Notes under the pieces: generated by a model | What the model saw: the letters and a program-made list of their open reading frames with translations, nothing else | What the model was told of the DNA's origin: nothing | Database searches by the model: none | Origin: JACPVF01 sp964502095 | Lineage (GTDB): Bacteria; Chloroflexota; Anaerolineae; Anaerolineales; Villigracilaceae | Reading direction: 5' to 3' | NCBI GenBank assembly: GCA_964502095.1 | Contig: CAZCUF010000007.1 | Span: forward strand, 62,001-126,000 | DNA: 64,000 nt | Shown here: in pieces, positions 49,838 to 59,054 of the stretch | How the letters are laid out: every line of letters starts with the position of its first letter | Numbering within the stretch: position 1 is the stretch's first letter | Made by a program: the position numbers and the translations under genes

Positions 49838-51165
49838 CGAAGTGGCGCGCGGCGCTGGCTCATTGGCGCGCAGATACTTTGCTGGGGAGAGTCGTTCAGA
49901 ACAGCGCGCATTTGCTCAGCAGTAACAGCCTTAGTTTGATATTGAGTTACGGGCAGGGGATTTTATCGGCGCGGTTATTGGGCGTGACAGGTTTCGGCCT
50001 GGTGGGGCTCGTCATGGGCTACGCCTCCACCGTCAACAGTGTCCTGTCTTTTCGCATGAGCGAATCGGTGGTGCGCTACGGCGGCGAATACGTGGAACGC
50101 GGCGAAAAGGACAAGGCCTCGGCCTTGATCAAAGCCGCCGCGCTGACCGAAGCGGCGGTTTCGTTACTGGCTTTTATCTTTGTGGTGCTGACTTCGACTC
50201 TGGCTTCGCAATATATTTCCAAAACGCCGGGCACCGCCTGGATGTTCAGCTTGTTCGCAATCGGCCTGCTGGCGAACTTCAATTATGAAACTTCATTGGG
50301 TATTTTACAGATTACCGATAGGATCAAGTTTCAGGGGACGATCAATTTAATTCAAAATATCGTCTGCGCGTTGGTGATTGGGGGCGCGTTTGTGTGGCAT
50401 GGAAATGTTGTCACAGTATTGGCCGCCTACCTGATCGGTAAGTCCATATTGGGATTGGGGATGTTCATCTTCGCGCAGATTCAGTTGCGACGCGTGCTGG
50501 GCGCGGGCTGGTGGCGGGCGCCCTTCAATGCCATCGACTCGTATCGCGAGGTCGGCTGGTTCGCGCTCAATTCGAATATCAGCGGCACGGTCATTAAGGT
50601 CTTTCGCGAAAGTGAGATCGTGTGGGTGGGCTTCTTTCTCTCCAGCACGGCCGCGGGCTATTACAAAGCCGCGTATACGATCATCGGCCTGTTATCTGTG
50701 ATGGCTGATCCGCTGATCACCACCACTTATCCCGAGATCAATCGGCTCATCGTGCAAAAAGCCTGGCCGCGCTTGCGCGATTTCCTGCGCAAAGTGACGA
50801 TATTGGCGTTTGCTTATAACCTGGCGGAAGCCATCGGCTTTGTATTGTTGGGCCGCTGGATTTTATGGATCTACGGCGCGCAATACGTGAACGCCTATCC
50901 TGCAATGATGGCCTTGCTGATCGGCATCGCCTTCAATTACACGTTCTTTTGGAATCGTCCGTTACTGCTTTCGCTCGGCCTGCCGGAATATCCCATCAAG
51001 GCCACAGTGACCGCGGGCTTGATCAAAGTGGCGCTGGCGTTTCTCCTTGTGCCGCGCTTCGGGTATGTGGCAGAAGCCGCACTACTTTCGTTCTACTACG
51101 TGACCTCGGTAGGCGCAATGGTCTGGCGCGGAATCCGTGAGATACAAACGAAAGAAGAAAGATGA
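49834..51165 (+). CDS. Polysaccharide flippase (Wzx-like, MATE/MOP superfamily)
   Basis: A 443-residue protein with about 12 membrane helices, predicted to flip lipid-linked sugars. LLSSNSLSLILSYGQGILSAR and YYKAAYTIIGLLSVMADPLI fit PST/Wzx proteins. GTG at 49834 (GTGA overlap with the epimerase stop) is preferred over ATG 49810. It overlaps the next glycosyltransferase by four bases. Confidence 0.88.
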   Translation: MTKWRAALAHWRADTLLGRVVQNSAHLLSSNSLSLILSYGQGILSARLLGVTGFGLVGLVMGYASTVNSVLSFRMSESVVRYGGEYVERGEKDKASALIKAAALTEAAVSLLAFIFVVLTSTLASQYISKTPGTAWMFSLFAIGLLANFNYETSLGILQITDRIKFQGTINLIQNIVCALVIGGAFVWHGNVVTVLAAYLIGKSILGLGMFIFAQIQLRRVLGAGWWRAPFNAIDSYREVGWFALNSNISGTVIKVFRESEIVWVGFFLSSTAAGYYKAAYTIIGLLSVMADPLITTTYPEINRLIVQKAWPRLRDFLRKVTILAFAYNLAEAIGFVLLGRWILWIYGAQYVNAYPAMMALLIGIAFNYTFFWNRPLLLSLGLPEYPIKATVTAGLIKVALAFLLVPRFGYVAEAALLSFYYVTSVGAMVWRGIREIQTKEER

Positions 51166-52343
51166 AGATTGCGCTGATCACCAATTCTCGAATCCCATCG
51201 TTGACTGCCAACTCGATTCAGGCGATGAAGGTGGCGCAAGCGTTGATGCAACTCGGACATGATGTGCGGATGTTCGCGCCGCGCGAAATAGTAGGGACAG
51301 ATAGCCATCCGTCCCTGCGCGACCATTATGGACTTCGCCTCGTTCCGCCCCTCGAACTGCTTCCGTCCATCAAGCGACTCAAACGCCTCGACTTCATCGT
51401 CCATGCCCAACGCGCCGCGCGGATGTTTGGCGCGGACCTCATTTACACGTGGTTGCCTCAATCTGCCGCGCTGGGGTTGTGGATGAAGTATCCTGTCGTC
51501 CTCGAAATGCACGCGGATGTGACGGGTCTCATGGGCGCGTGGTGGCTGAAACAGTTTTGGAATGCGAAGGGGAAGAAGACGATGACCGTGACTACGTCCG
51601 CGTTGAGAAAAGCTTTGGAACGGACGACCAAATTGAAATTGGAGAATGAAGCGGTGCTCGTCGCGCCGAACGGAGTCGAGTTGGAGAGATACGCGTCCCT
51701 GCCGAGTCCGTCTGAGGCGCGTCGTCAATTGAATCTGCCCGAGGGACTCACCGTCGGCTTCACAGGTCACATCTACCCTGGGCGCGGCGCGGAATTGTTG
51801 TTCGAGTTGGCAAAGCAAATGCCGCGCGTCAATTTTTTGTGGGTCGGCGGGACGCCCGAACTCGTGTCGTTGTGGAGATCGAAGTTGGAGGGCGAGCGCG
51901 TTGCGAACGTGACGATGACGGGATTTATGGAGCATAGCAAAATTCCGCTCTATCAAGCCGCGGCGGATGTTTTGCTCATGCCATATTCGCGGACGATCGA
52001 AGCGTCGAGCGGGCAGGACATTGCCGAGGTGATCAACCCGATGAAGATGTTCGAGTACATGGCGGCAGGGCGGGCGATTGTGTGCGCGGATATTTCTGTG
52101 ATCAGAGAAATATTGAATGAGAAGAATGCGGTGTTTGTGGAGGCAAGTGGTGGTCGAAACGCAAGCAGTCGAGACCACAACAGTAATTGGGAATTAGTAA
52201 TTAGTAATTGGAGGCTGGCGATTGAGTCACTGCTTGACGATGAATCGCGCAGGCTCGAGTTGGGCGCGCAGGCACAGAAAGATGTGGAGCGGTTTTCGTG
52301 GGTGAAGAGGGAGGAGAGGATGCTGGAGGGTTTTGGTGGTTGA
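51162..52343 (+). CDS. Family 4 glycosyltransferase with a repeat-derived insert
   Basis: A 393-residue GT-B enzyme. AVLVAPNGVELERY, GLTVGFTGHIYPGRGAELLF and PYSRTIEASSGQDIAEVINP (the EX7E-like donor-binding area) are clear. Residues about 329-346 (GGRNASSRDHNSNWELVISN) do not look like the family. They are encoded by an inverted-repeat element at 52150-52178 plus an ATTAGTAATTAGTAATT stretch that stays in frame. The stop codon lies within a second copy of this element, so the C-terminus is repeat-derived too. Confidence 0.85.
   Translation: MKIALITNSRIPSLTANSIQAMKVAQALMQLGHDVRMFAPREIVGTDSHPSLRDHYGLRLVPPLELLPSIKRLKRLDFIVHAQRAARMFGADLIYTWLPQSAALGLWMKYPVVLEMHADVTGLMGAWWLKQFWNAKGKKTMTVTTSALRKALERTTKLKLENEAVLVAPNGVELERYASLPSPSEARRQLNLPEGLTVGFTGHIYPGRGAELLFELAKQMPRVNFLWVGGTPELVSLWRSKLEGERVANVTMTGFMEHSKIPLYQAAADVLLMPYSRTIEASSGQDIAEVINPMKMFEYMAAGRAIVCADISVIREILNEKNAVFVEASGGRNASSRDHNSNWELVISNWRLAIESLLDDESRRLELGAQAQKDVERFSWVKREERMLEGFGG
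52150..52178. repeat. REP-like palindrome inside the glycosyltransferase gene
   Basis: GTGGTC and GACCAC arms around an imperfectly paired centre containing TCGAAAC-like and TCGAGAC-like segments. A related copy lies at 52336-52363. Confidence 0.65.
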
Positions 52344-52427
52344 GTAGGACGTATCGAAACCACACTCTCGGAGCATTGGAGATCGGAGACCGGCGATTGA
52401 GTCATTGCTTGACGAATCGAATCGCGC
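52217..52427 (+). repeat. Imperfect direct repeat of a coding segment beyond the stop codon
   Basis: 52217-52250 (coding) recurs at 52392-52427 (non-coding) with a few changes; both begin GGCGATTGAGTCA and end GAATCGCGC. Together with the two palindromes this looks like a partial duplication of the gene's 3' part. 52344-52475 holds this copy and no gene. Confidence 0.7.
52336..52363. repeat. REP-like palindrome at the glycosyltransferase stop codon
   Basis: GTGGTT and AACCAC arms with GAGTAGGACGTATCGA between. This type of GTGGTT...TCGAAACCAC element is widely seen as a dispersed repeat in bacteria. The TGA stop (52341-52343) lies inside it. Confidence 0.7.
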
Positions 52428-52475
52428 ATATTAGAGCGCCCTACGCCTTTCATGACTCATGGTAAAGTGGGGGCT

Positions 52476-54038
52476 ATGAAATATCTCTTCGGGCGCGATT
52501 TTCTCTGGATTTTGCCTCTGTCCCTTGCTTTGGGCGCGGGACTGTCTTTCGTTCAACCGGGAAATTGGTTCATTGGCTGGCTCGGATTCTCGTTTCTCTT
52601 TCTACTTTCCATTTCCCTGCTCGTCCTATCCACGCGCTGGGCGGGCAGTGGCCGCGCCCTGGCATGGATGGTGGCGCTGGCCTTTATTTTAAGATTGGTA
52701 GGCGGCGTGGCCGTGCATCTTATTCTGCCGGTCAGTGGTTACGATGAACCGGATGACCGCGCCGGTTATGTTTACACCGATGCGCATCGCCGCGACGCGC
52801 AGGCCTGGGATTTGGCTCAGTCTAATTTGCCGATCTATGACGCCTTCAGCCAATCGTATGCCTACGATCAATACGGCGGACTGCTGGCCTTTAGCGCGCT
52901 GGTTTATCGTTATCTTTCGCCGGACGCGCACCGTCCGTTGATGCTGGTATTGCTCTCCGCGTGGATTGCCGCGCTGGGAGTCCCATTTTTATGGAAAGCC
53001 GCGCATCGAACATGGGGAGAAAAGACCGCGCTGGCCTCCGGTTGGATCTTCGCGCTATATCCGGAAAGTATTTTGTTGGGCGGCTCAGCCATGCGCGAAC
53101 CTTATTTGATGGCATTCAGCGCCTGCGTGTTGTGGGGATTTGTGGATTGGAATCAACAACGCGGCCGGCATGGATGGTTGTGGCTGGGACTCGGTCTGTT
53201 GGGAATGTTATTGGTCTCGCCGGTCGTGGCGCTGATCACGTTGGTCATTCTCGCGGGTTGGTTGTATCTTTCGAGCGAACGCGGACGCATTCCGTGGCGG
53301 GCGGTGGGAATCGCGGCGTTAATTTTTGCGATTGGTTTGGTCCTGCTTTCCTCTGCGGTAAATCGTCAGGGTCAGTTTAATGCAAGTACGCCGTTCGGCA
53401 TTCTGGGAGGTTTCCTGCACGACGCCGTGCACTGGGATATGTATCAGCTCGAACGCGGTTCGGGTTGGGTGCAAAAACTATTTCGTGAGATGCCAACCGC
53501 CCTGCAACTGCCTTTTGTGGTCATTTATGGAGTTTTCCAGCCGGTTCTGCCCGCCTCGATCTTTGCTCCCACTAAATTGATCTGGCAGGTCATCGGCGTA
53601 TTGCGCTCGATCGGTTGGTACGCGTTATTGCCGGCGCTGGTTTTTTCGTTCGTGGCCGCGGCCGGTCAGGGGTCCGTGAAAGATCGCAAACTGTCGTTTT
53701 GGCTGGCCATTGTGGTCTGGTTTTGGATTCTATTGACGGCTCTGCGCGGCGGCGGCGATCAATGGGACAATCCGCGTTATCGCGCCATTCTGTTTTTATG
53801 GGAGGCGCTTCTCGCGGGGCAGACAGTTGTCGCGTGGCTCGAGACGCGTAATCCCTGGTTTTGGCGGATCGTCGCGGCGGAGCTCGTCTTCCTGCTGATC
53901 TTCACCGAATGGTATGCCAGCCGTTATCTGCGCTGGAGTTTTCAACTTTCGTTTGGAAGCATGGTGGCGCTGATTTCGGGGCTGTGGGTTGTGATCGGCG
54001 CAGGGGGGTGGTTGTTGGATCGAAAGCGCCGCGCTTGA
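52476..54038 (+). CDS. GT-C-type membrane protein (putative glycosyltransferase or polymerase)
   Basis: A 520-residue protein with about 12 membrane helices. The first long loop contains GYDEPDDRAGYVYTDAHRRDAQ (two adjoining halves), with acidic residues as in GT-C enzymes that use lipid-phosphate sugars. No closer family was recognised; an O-antigen polymerase role is possible. TAAAGT seven bases before ATG 52476 fits the leaderless pattern and supports it over 52452. Confidence 0.65.
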   Translation: MKYLFGRDFLWILPLSLALGAGLSFVQPGNWFIGWLGFSFLFLLSISLLVLSTRWAGSGRALAWMVALAFILRLVGGVAVHLILPVSGYDEPDDRAGYVYTDAHRRDAQAWDLAQSNLPIYDAFSQSYAYDQYGGLLAFSALVYRYLSPDAHRPLMLVLLSAWIAALGVPFLWKAAHRTWGEKTALASGWIFALYPESILLGGSAMREPYLMAFSACVLWGFVDWNQQRGRHGWLWLGLGLLGMLLVSPVVALITLVILAGWLYLSSERGRIPWRAVGIAALIFAIGLVLLSSAVNRQGQFNASTPFGILGGFLHDAVHWDMYQLERGSGWVQKLFREMPTALQLPFVVIYGVFQPVLPASIFAPTKLIWQVIGVLRSIGWYALLPALVFSFVAAAGQGSVKDRKLSFWLAIVVWFWILLTALRGGGDQWDNPRYRAILFLWEALLAGQTVVAWLETRNPWFWRIVAAELVFLLIFTEWYASRYLRWSFQLSFGSMVALISGLWVVIGAGGWLLDRKRRA

Positions 54039-54062
54039 CACATTCAAGTCAGGCTTTATAAT
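54035..54062 (+). promoter_or_regulatory. Sigma-70 promoter of the GDP-mannose dehydratase gene
   Basis: TTGACA, a 16-base spacer and TATAAT, near consensus, overlapping the stop codon of the preceding gene. GGAGG at 54083-54087 precedes the ATG at 54093. It starts a second transcript within the locus. Confidence 0.85.
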
Positions 54063-54092
54063 TCAGTCATTGAATTTTGGACGGAGGATTGC

Positions 54093-55061
54093 ATGCCCAC
54101 TGCTCTTATCACCGGGATCAACGGTCAGGACGGTTCATACTTGGCCGAGTTTTTGCTCAAGAAGGGATATCGCGTTATTGGCCTGGTGCGGCGTTCCAGC
54201 ACACAGAATTACGAGCGTATTCAACATTTATTGGACGATGTAACCATCGTTCAAGGCGATCTTCACGATCAAGGTTCGTTGTTGTCTCTGTTGGAGGAAC
54301 ACGAGCCTGCCGAAGTCTATAACCTGGCGGCGCAGTCGTTTGTGGCGGTTTCGTGGAGTCAGGCGGTATTGACCGGCGAAGTGACCGCGCTGGGCGTGAC
54401 GCGTTTGCTGGAGGCGATTCGATTCGTCAACCCGAAGATCAAGTTCTATCAGGCTTCGAGCAGTGAAATGTTTGGAAAGGTGGTGGAAGTTCCACAGAAC
54501 GAAAAGACGCCTTTCTATCCGCGTAGTCCGTATGGCGTGGCAAAGGTTTATGCTCATTGGATCACCATCAATTATCGGGAGTCTTTCGATATATTCACTA
54601 CTTCGGGCATTTTGTTCAATCACGAAAGTCCGCGGCGCGGCCTGGAGTTTGTGACGCGTAAAATTTCAGACGGCGCGGCGCGCATCAAACTGGGTTTGGC
54701 GAAAGACCTGCATCTTGGCAATTTGGAGTCGCGCCGTGATTGGGGCTTTGCAGGCGATTATGTGGAAGCCATGTGGCTGATGTTGCAACGGGATCGCCCC
54801 GATTCTTATGTGGTTGGCACCGGCGAGACTCATTCCGTGCGCGAGTTTTGCGAGATCGCCTTTGGCCGCCTGGGTTTGGACTACGCCAAGTATGTGGTCC
54901 AGGATGAACGCTTCTATCGCCCCGCTGAAGTGGACCTGCTCGTGGCCGATCCGTCCAAGACGCGCTCTGAATTAGGCTGGGAGCCATCGGTTGATTTCAA
55001 AGGTCTGGTCGAGATGATGGTGGATGCAGATCTGGCCCGTCTGCAAAAACAACTTGCATGA
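54093..55061 (+). CDS. gmd: GDP-mannose 4,6-dehydratase
   Basis: A 322-residue SDR enzyme making GDP-4-keto-6-deoxymannose, the precursor of GDP-fucose, GDP-rhamnose and GDP-perosamine. ALITGINGQDGSYLAEFLL, YQASSSEMFGKVVEVPQNE, YGVAKVYAHWITINYRES and LFNHESPRRGLEFVTRKI are textbook Gmd motifs. No reductase or epimerase for the next step is recognised in the window. Confidence 0.93.
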   Translation: MPTALITGINGQDGSYLAEFLLKKGYRVIGLVRRSSTQNYERIQHLLDDVTIVQGDLHDQGSLLSLLEEHEPAEVYNLAAQSFVAVSWSQAVLTGEVTALGVTRLLEAIRFVNPKIKFYQASSSEMFGKVVEVPQNEKTPFYPRSPYGVAKVYAHWITINYRESFDIFTTSGILFNHESPRRGLEFVTRKISDGAARIKLGLAKDLHLGNLESRRDWGFAGDYVEAMWLMLQRDRPDSYVVGTGETHSVREFCEIAFGRLGLDYAKYVVQDERFYRPAEVDLLVADPSKTRSELGWEPSVDFKGLVEMMVDADLARLQKQLA

Positions 55062-55062
55062 A

Positions 55063-56919
55063 ATGAACTCTGCGCAAAGCACCAGCCCGTTAAAGATAAA
55101 GTGGCCCGCCTGGCTGGCGGGCCTTTTGGCAATTTTAGGGATTCTTGTATTTCTGGCGCAGGCACTATATTACGCATACACCACAATTTCCAGCCTGGAT
55201 GAAGGCGCCTACCTCTATAAAGGATTTCTGTTTGCCACAGGGCAGTATCATCCGTTTGAGTTATATGGGGTTTGGACGAACAAAGCGCCTCTGGCGTTTC
55301 TGATTCCCGGTTACGCACAATTGATCTTTGGCCCCGGCTTGCGGACAGGGCGTTATCTGGCGGTTCTTTTCGGGACCCTCAGCCTGGTCGCTACGTGGCT
55401 GGCGGCGCGCCGCCTCGGCGGGAAATGGCTGGCGGCCGCGGCGGTATGGGTCTTCGCGTTAACCCCCGTGATCATAAAAATTTACAGTCAGGCAGTGACT
55501 CAAAGTACGATTGTTTTTCTGCTGGCTTGTGTGCTGGCTTTATCGCTGGGCGGGAAGCGCCCGCTCTGGCAATTGATCTTGAGCGGATTCCTGACCGGCG
55601 TGATGATCCTCGTCCGCCAGAATATGGTGTTGGTACTGCCTTTATTGTGCTTGTATATTCTTTGGCAGTATGGCTGGAAACCGGCTCTGTTCTCCGTATT
55701 GGCTGGGTTGGCCGTTTTGGTCTTCTTTCACGTTCTGTATTGGCCCTACATTATGCAACTTTGGCTTCCGTGGCTTCCAAAAGGTATCGCGGCCTGGTTT
55801 GCGGATAGTGCGCCTCACATTTCAGGAACGTCCACCTGGCGTCCATCCATAGATTGGAATGGGCGAATTCTATCCTTCTTTCAGGGCGTGCGCTTTCAAT
55901 TTGTGGCTGTCGCGGGGACGGCTTTCGGCTTGATCCTCTGGCCCAATAGACGGCGCTGGTCCTCGCAGGCGGTCTCCCGCGCGGCGGCTTTCCTCGCTGT
56001 GTTGTTTATCGGTTTACTGTTAATGCATTCCTGGGCGTCCATTACAAACGATTATTGTGTATTTTGTTTTACACCGTACCTGGCGTTTTTCAATGTCAGC
56101 GCGATCTTGTTCCTGGTCGTTGTTGTGCCGTTGATGGAAAGGAACGCGCCTCCGTTTCGGCAGGCCTTGTTGTCGCTGACGGTCCTCATCCTGTTCGGTG
56201 GAATCGGCTATTCGGCATTCGAAGATATCGGCGACGGATTATTGTCTTTGAGCGTGCCGCGCCTGCGTGCCGGAAAGATATTGCCCGGCTTCAATACGTT
56301 ATGGGAAATGCTTTCGAATAAATTTGCGCTCGAACGCAACGTGGCGGAGAAAATTGTCTCCACCGCCGCGGGTGTGTTGTTTGGATTACTGATTCTATGT
56401 GTTGTTTATTTGATTTATAGAAAACTCAGGAATTCCAATTTCAATTACGCCTATGCCCTGGCTGTTTTCGTTCTGACATTTGGCCTGCTTTTTTCTCCGT
56501 GGCTGGCTGGTAGTGCGGCCCGGCCCGATTGCCGAATCAATGTCATTGCGGCCAATGAGCAGGTGGGCGCATACCTCGCCGGGAATATTCCTGCGGGCAG
56601 TCAGGTCTATTGGAACGGCGGCTTGTCGGTTGCGCCTTTGTTATACGCGCGCGGCATCAAAATCTATCCGCCGCAGATCAATGACGGCTACGCCCATTAT
56701 ATTGGCGGAGATTCCCAAGAGTTGCTAAAATATGGCTTCTGGAACGATGAGCTGGACGCGCAATGGCGGCAGGAAGCCGGTTACGTCATCGTTGAAGGCT
56801 GGCGCTATGCGGATATGAAAGCCCTGCTTCCGCCGTCAGCGTATGATGAACTGCCTCGGTCGCCCGCGCAGACTTCCTGTCTGAATGGAAGCGGGTTGCG
56901 CATCTTCCGAAGGAAATGA
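55063..56919 (+). CDS. ArnT/PMT-like GT39-family membrane glycosyltransferase
   Basis: A 618-residue protein with about 12 membrane helices. The first loop has SSLDEGAYLYKGFLFATGQ with an acidic Asp-Glu pair, as in GT39 and ArnT enzymes that move sugars from polyprenyl phosphate, and a C-terminal soluble part ends in LRIFRRK. It begins one base after the gmd stop. The adjacent GT2 may make its lipid-linked donor. Confidence 0.82.
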   Translation: MNSAQSTSPLKIKWPAWLAGLLAILGILVFLAQALYYAYTTISSLDEGAYLYKGFLFATGQYHPFELYGVWTNKAPLAFLIPGYAQLIFGPGLRTGRYLAVLFGTLSLVATWLAARRLGGKWLAAAAVWVFALTPVIIKIYSQAVTQSTIVFLLACVLALSLGGKRPLWQLILSGFLTGVMILVRQNMVLVLPLLCLYILWQYGWKPALFSVLAGLAVLVFFHVLYWPYIMQLWLPWLPKGIAAWFADSAPHISGTSTWRPSIDWNGRILSFFQGVRFQFVAVAGTAFGLILWPNRRRWSSQAVSRAAAFLAVLFIGLLLMHSWASITNDYCVFCFTPYLAFFNVSAILFLVVVVPLMERNAPPFRQALLSLTVLILFGGIGYSAFEDIGDGLLSLSVPRLRAGKILPGFNTLWEMLSNKFALERNVAEKIVSTAAGVLFGLLILCVVYLIYRKLRNSNFNYAYALAVFVLTFGLLFSPWLAGSAARPDCRINVIAANEQVGAYLAGNIPAGSQVYWNGGLSVAPLLYARGIKIYPPQINDGYAHYIGGDSQELLKYGFWNDELDAQWRQEAGYVIVEGWRYADMKALLPPSAYDELPRSPAQTSCLNGSGLRIFRRK

Positions 56920-57867
56920 ATGGACCTATCCCTGATCATCCCTGTCTATAACGAGGAAAGGAATCTGCCGTTTTTGTTCGAGGCAATCTATGCCGTTTTG
57001 CCGCCGATGAACAAACCCTGGGAGGCGATTCTGGTCAACGACGGGAGCCGCGACCAAAGCCTGAATGTGTTGCGCGACTATGCCGCGCGGGACCCTGAAC
57101 ACGTTCGCGTGGTGTCGTTTCGCCGCAATTTCGGGCAGACGGCCGCGATCGCCGCGGGCCTTGATTATTCCTCCGGCGAAATTATCGTCCTGCTCGATGC
57201 AGACATGCAGAACGACCCTGCCGATATCCCGATGATGCTGGCTAAATTGGATGATGGCTATGATCTCGTCAGCGGATGGCGCAAAGACCGCAAAGATAAC
57301 GCGCTGATTCGCACATTGCCGTCGCATATTGCCAACTGGCTGATCTCGAAAGTGACCGGCGTGCATCTGCACGATTACGGTTGCACGCTCAAGGCGTATC
57401 GCCGCGATGCGCTGGCCGGTTTCCGTTTATACGGCGAAATGCATCGCTTCATTCCGGTTTTTGCCTATTCGGTGGGCGCGCGCATCGCCGAAGTGGTTGT
57501 GCATCATCATCCGCGTAAATTTGGCAGGGCCAATTATGGGCTCGAGCGCACCGTCAAAGTGATGCTCGATTTGTTCACGGTCAAATTCCTGCTTAGTTAT
57601 TCGAGCAAGCCCATTTATCTCTTCGGCGGCGCGGGCGTAGGGTTGATGATTCTGGGCTTCATTGATCTGCTTTATTTGTTCATTCGCCGCTTTTGGAATG
57701 TGCCCGCCTCCACCTCGCCTCTGCTGATGATCGGCGTAATGCTGGTCATCATGGGTTTTCAATCTGTGCTGATGGGCCTGCTCGCTGAATTACTGGCGCG
57801 CACGTATCATGAATCGCAATCCAAGCCCACTTACACCGTCCGCGAAACCATCAACTTCCAAAAATAA
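56920..57867 (+). CDS. Polyprenyl-phosphate glycosyltransferase (GT2, ArnC/GtrB-like)
   Basis: A 315-residue enzyme loading a sugar on polyprenyl phosphate. The GT-A domain has LSLIIPVYNEERNLP, VNDGSRDQS and LDADMQNDP (DxD), with DYGCTLKAYRRD further on. Two membrane helices (about 230-255 and 265-295) follow. It immediately follows the GT39-like gene and probably supplies its donor. Confidence 0.9.
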   Translation: MDLSLIIPVYNEERNLPFLFEAIYAVLPPMNKPWEAILVNDGSRDQSLNVLRDYAARDPEHVRVVSFRRNFGQTAAIAAGLDYSSGEIIVLLDADMQNDPADIPMMLAKLDDGYDLVSGWRKDRKDNALIRTLPSHIANWLISKVTGVHLHDYGCTLKAYRRDALAGFRLYGEMHRFIPVFAYSVGARIAEVVVHHHPRKFGRANYGLERTVKVMLDLFTVKFLLSYSSKPIYLFGGAGVGLMILGFIDLLYLFIRRFWNVPASTSPLLMIGVMLVIMGFQSVLMGLLAELLARTYHESQSKPTYTVRETINFQK

Positions 57868-57869
57868 AC

Positions 57870-59003
57870 ATGCGTATCCTGCTGATCAACAGTGAGTATC
57901 CGCCGATTGGCGGCGGCGCGGGAAATGCCAGCGCGAATATTGCCCGTTGTCTCGCCGCGCTCGGTCATGCAGTGACGCTGGTCACTGCCCACTTCGGCGA
58001 CCTGCCCCGGCAGGAGATTCAAAACGACGTGACGATTTATCGGATTCCGGCCCTGCGCCGCAAACAAGATCGCTCCGGCGCGCTCGAACAACTGGCTTTT
58101 ATCGTCTCCGCCTCTTTCTGGACTTTGAACTGGGCGCGCCGAAATAAGCCGAACGCCGCCCTGGCTTTTTTCGGGATGCCCTCCGGCGCAGTAGCGTGGT
58201 TATTGAAGGCGGTCTATAAAGTTCCGTATATTGTCTCCCTGCGCGGCGGAGACGTGCCGGGTTTCCGTCCCTATGATTTCAAGACCTTTCACAAACTGAT
58301 CGGCCCCTTCCTGCGCGTGATTTGGCATAATGCCTCGGCGGTCATCGCCAACAGCAATGGACTGCGCGACTTGGCTGTCGCTTTCGACGCAGGCTTCGCG
58401 ATTCCCATCATTCCCAACGGCGTGGACGCGGCCCGCTTCGATGCAAGCGAGCGCGATTGGTCATCGCCGCGCTTGCTTTCCGCGGGCCGCGTCGTCCATC
58501 AAAAGGGATTGGATTTGGGTCTGCGCGCGCTCGCCCAACTCAAGGATTTAAATTGGGAATGGCGCATTGCTGGCGACGGTCCGCGCATGGAAGCGCTGAA
58601 AACACTGGCGCGTGAACTGGGCATCGCCGAACGCGTCACGTTCCTCGGCTGGCAGTCCCGTGAGGAGCTGGCGAAATGGTATCATCAGTCGAATTTGTTC
58701 CTGTTCCCTTCGCGGCACGAAGGCATGCCGAACGCGGTGCTCGAAGCCATGGCCAGCGGGTTGCCTGTGGCGGCCACGCGTATTGCGGGCAATGAGGAAT
58801 TGGTGGTGGATGGCGTGACGGGTGTGCTGGTCAATGCCGAGGATGTGGATGCGCTTCGAGACGGCCTCCGCAGGCTGATCGTCGATGGGAAGACGCGTGA
58901 ACAAATGGGACGCGCCGCACGCCGGAGAGTCGAATCCGAATATTCATGGGAGAATGTCGCCCGGCAATATGCCGAATATTTGGAAAAAGCGGCCAGCGTG
59001 TAA
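57870..59003 (+). CDS. Family 4 glycosyltransferase
   Basis: A 377-residue GT-B enzyme adding a sugar to a growing glycan. INSEYPPIGGGAGNASANIA opens the acceptor domain. IPNGVDAARFDA, LLSAGRVVHQKGLDLGLRAL and PSRHEGMPNAVLEAMASG (donor-binding) are in order. It starts two bases after the GT2 stop. Confidence 0.92.
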   Translation: MRILLINSEYPPIGGGAGNASANIARCLAALGHAVTLVTAHFGDLPRQEIQNDVTIYRIPALRRKQDRSGALEQLAFIVSASFWTLNWARRNKPNAALAFFGMPSGAVAWLLKAVYKVPYIVSLRGGDVPGFRPYDFKTFHKLIGPFLRVIWHNASAVIANSNGLRDLAVAFDAGFAIPIIPNGVDAARFDASERDWSSPRLLSAGRVVHQKGLDLGLRALAQLKDLNWEWRIAGDGPRMEALKTLARELGIAERVTFLGWQSREELAKWYHQSNLFLFPSRHEGMPNAVLEAMASGLPVAATRIAGNEELVVDGVTGVLVNAEDVDALRDGLRRLIVDGKTREQMGRAARRRVESEYSWENVARQYAEYLEKAASV

Positions 59004-59054
59004 CAGCGCTTTAGCGTTATACATCGAGACGTTCAAGGACAATGGATAAACTTT

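Noticed and set aside
52336..52363. Rho-independent terminator after the glycosyltransferase gene
   Set aside because: The arms pair poorly in the centre, no T-run follows, and the same element recurs inside the gene, so a dispersed repeat fits better.
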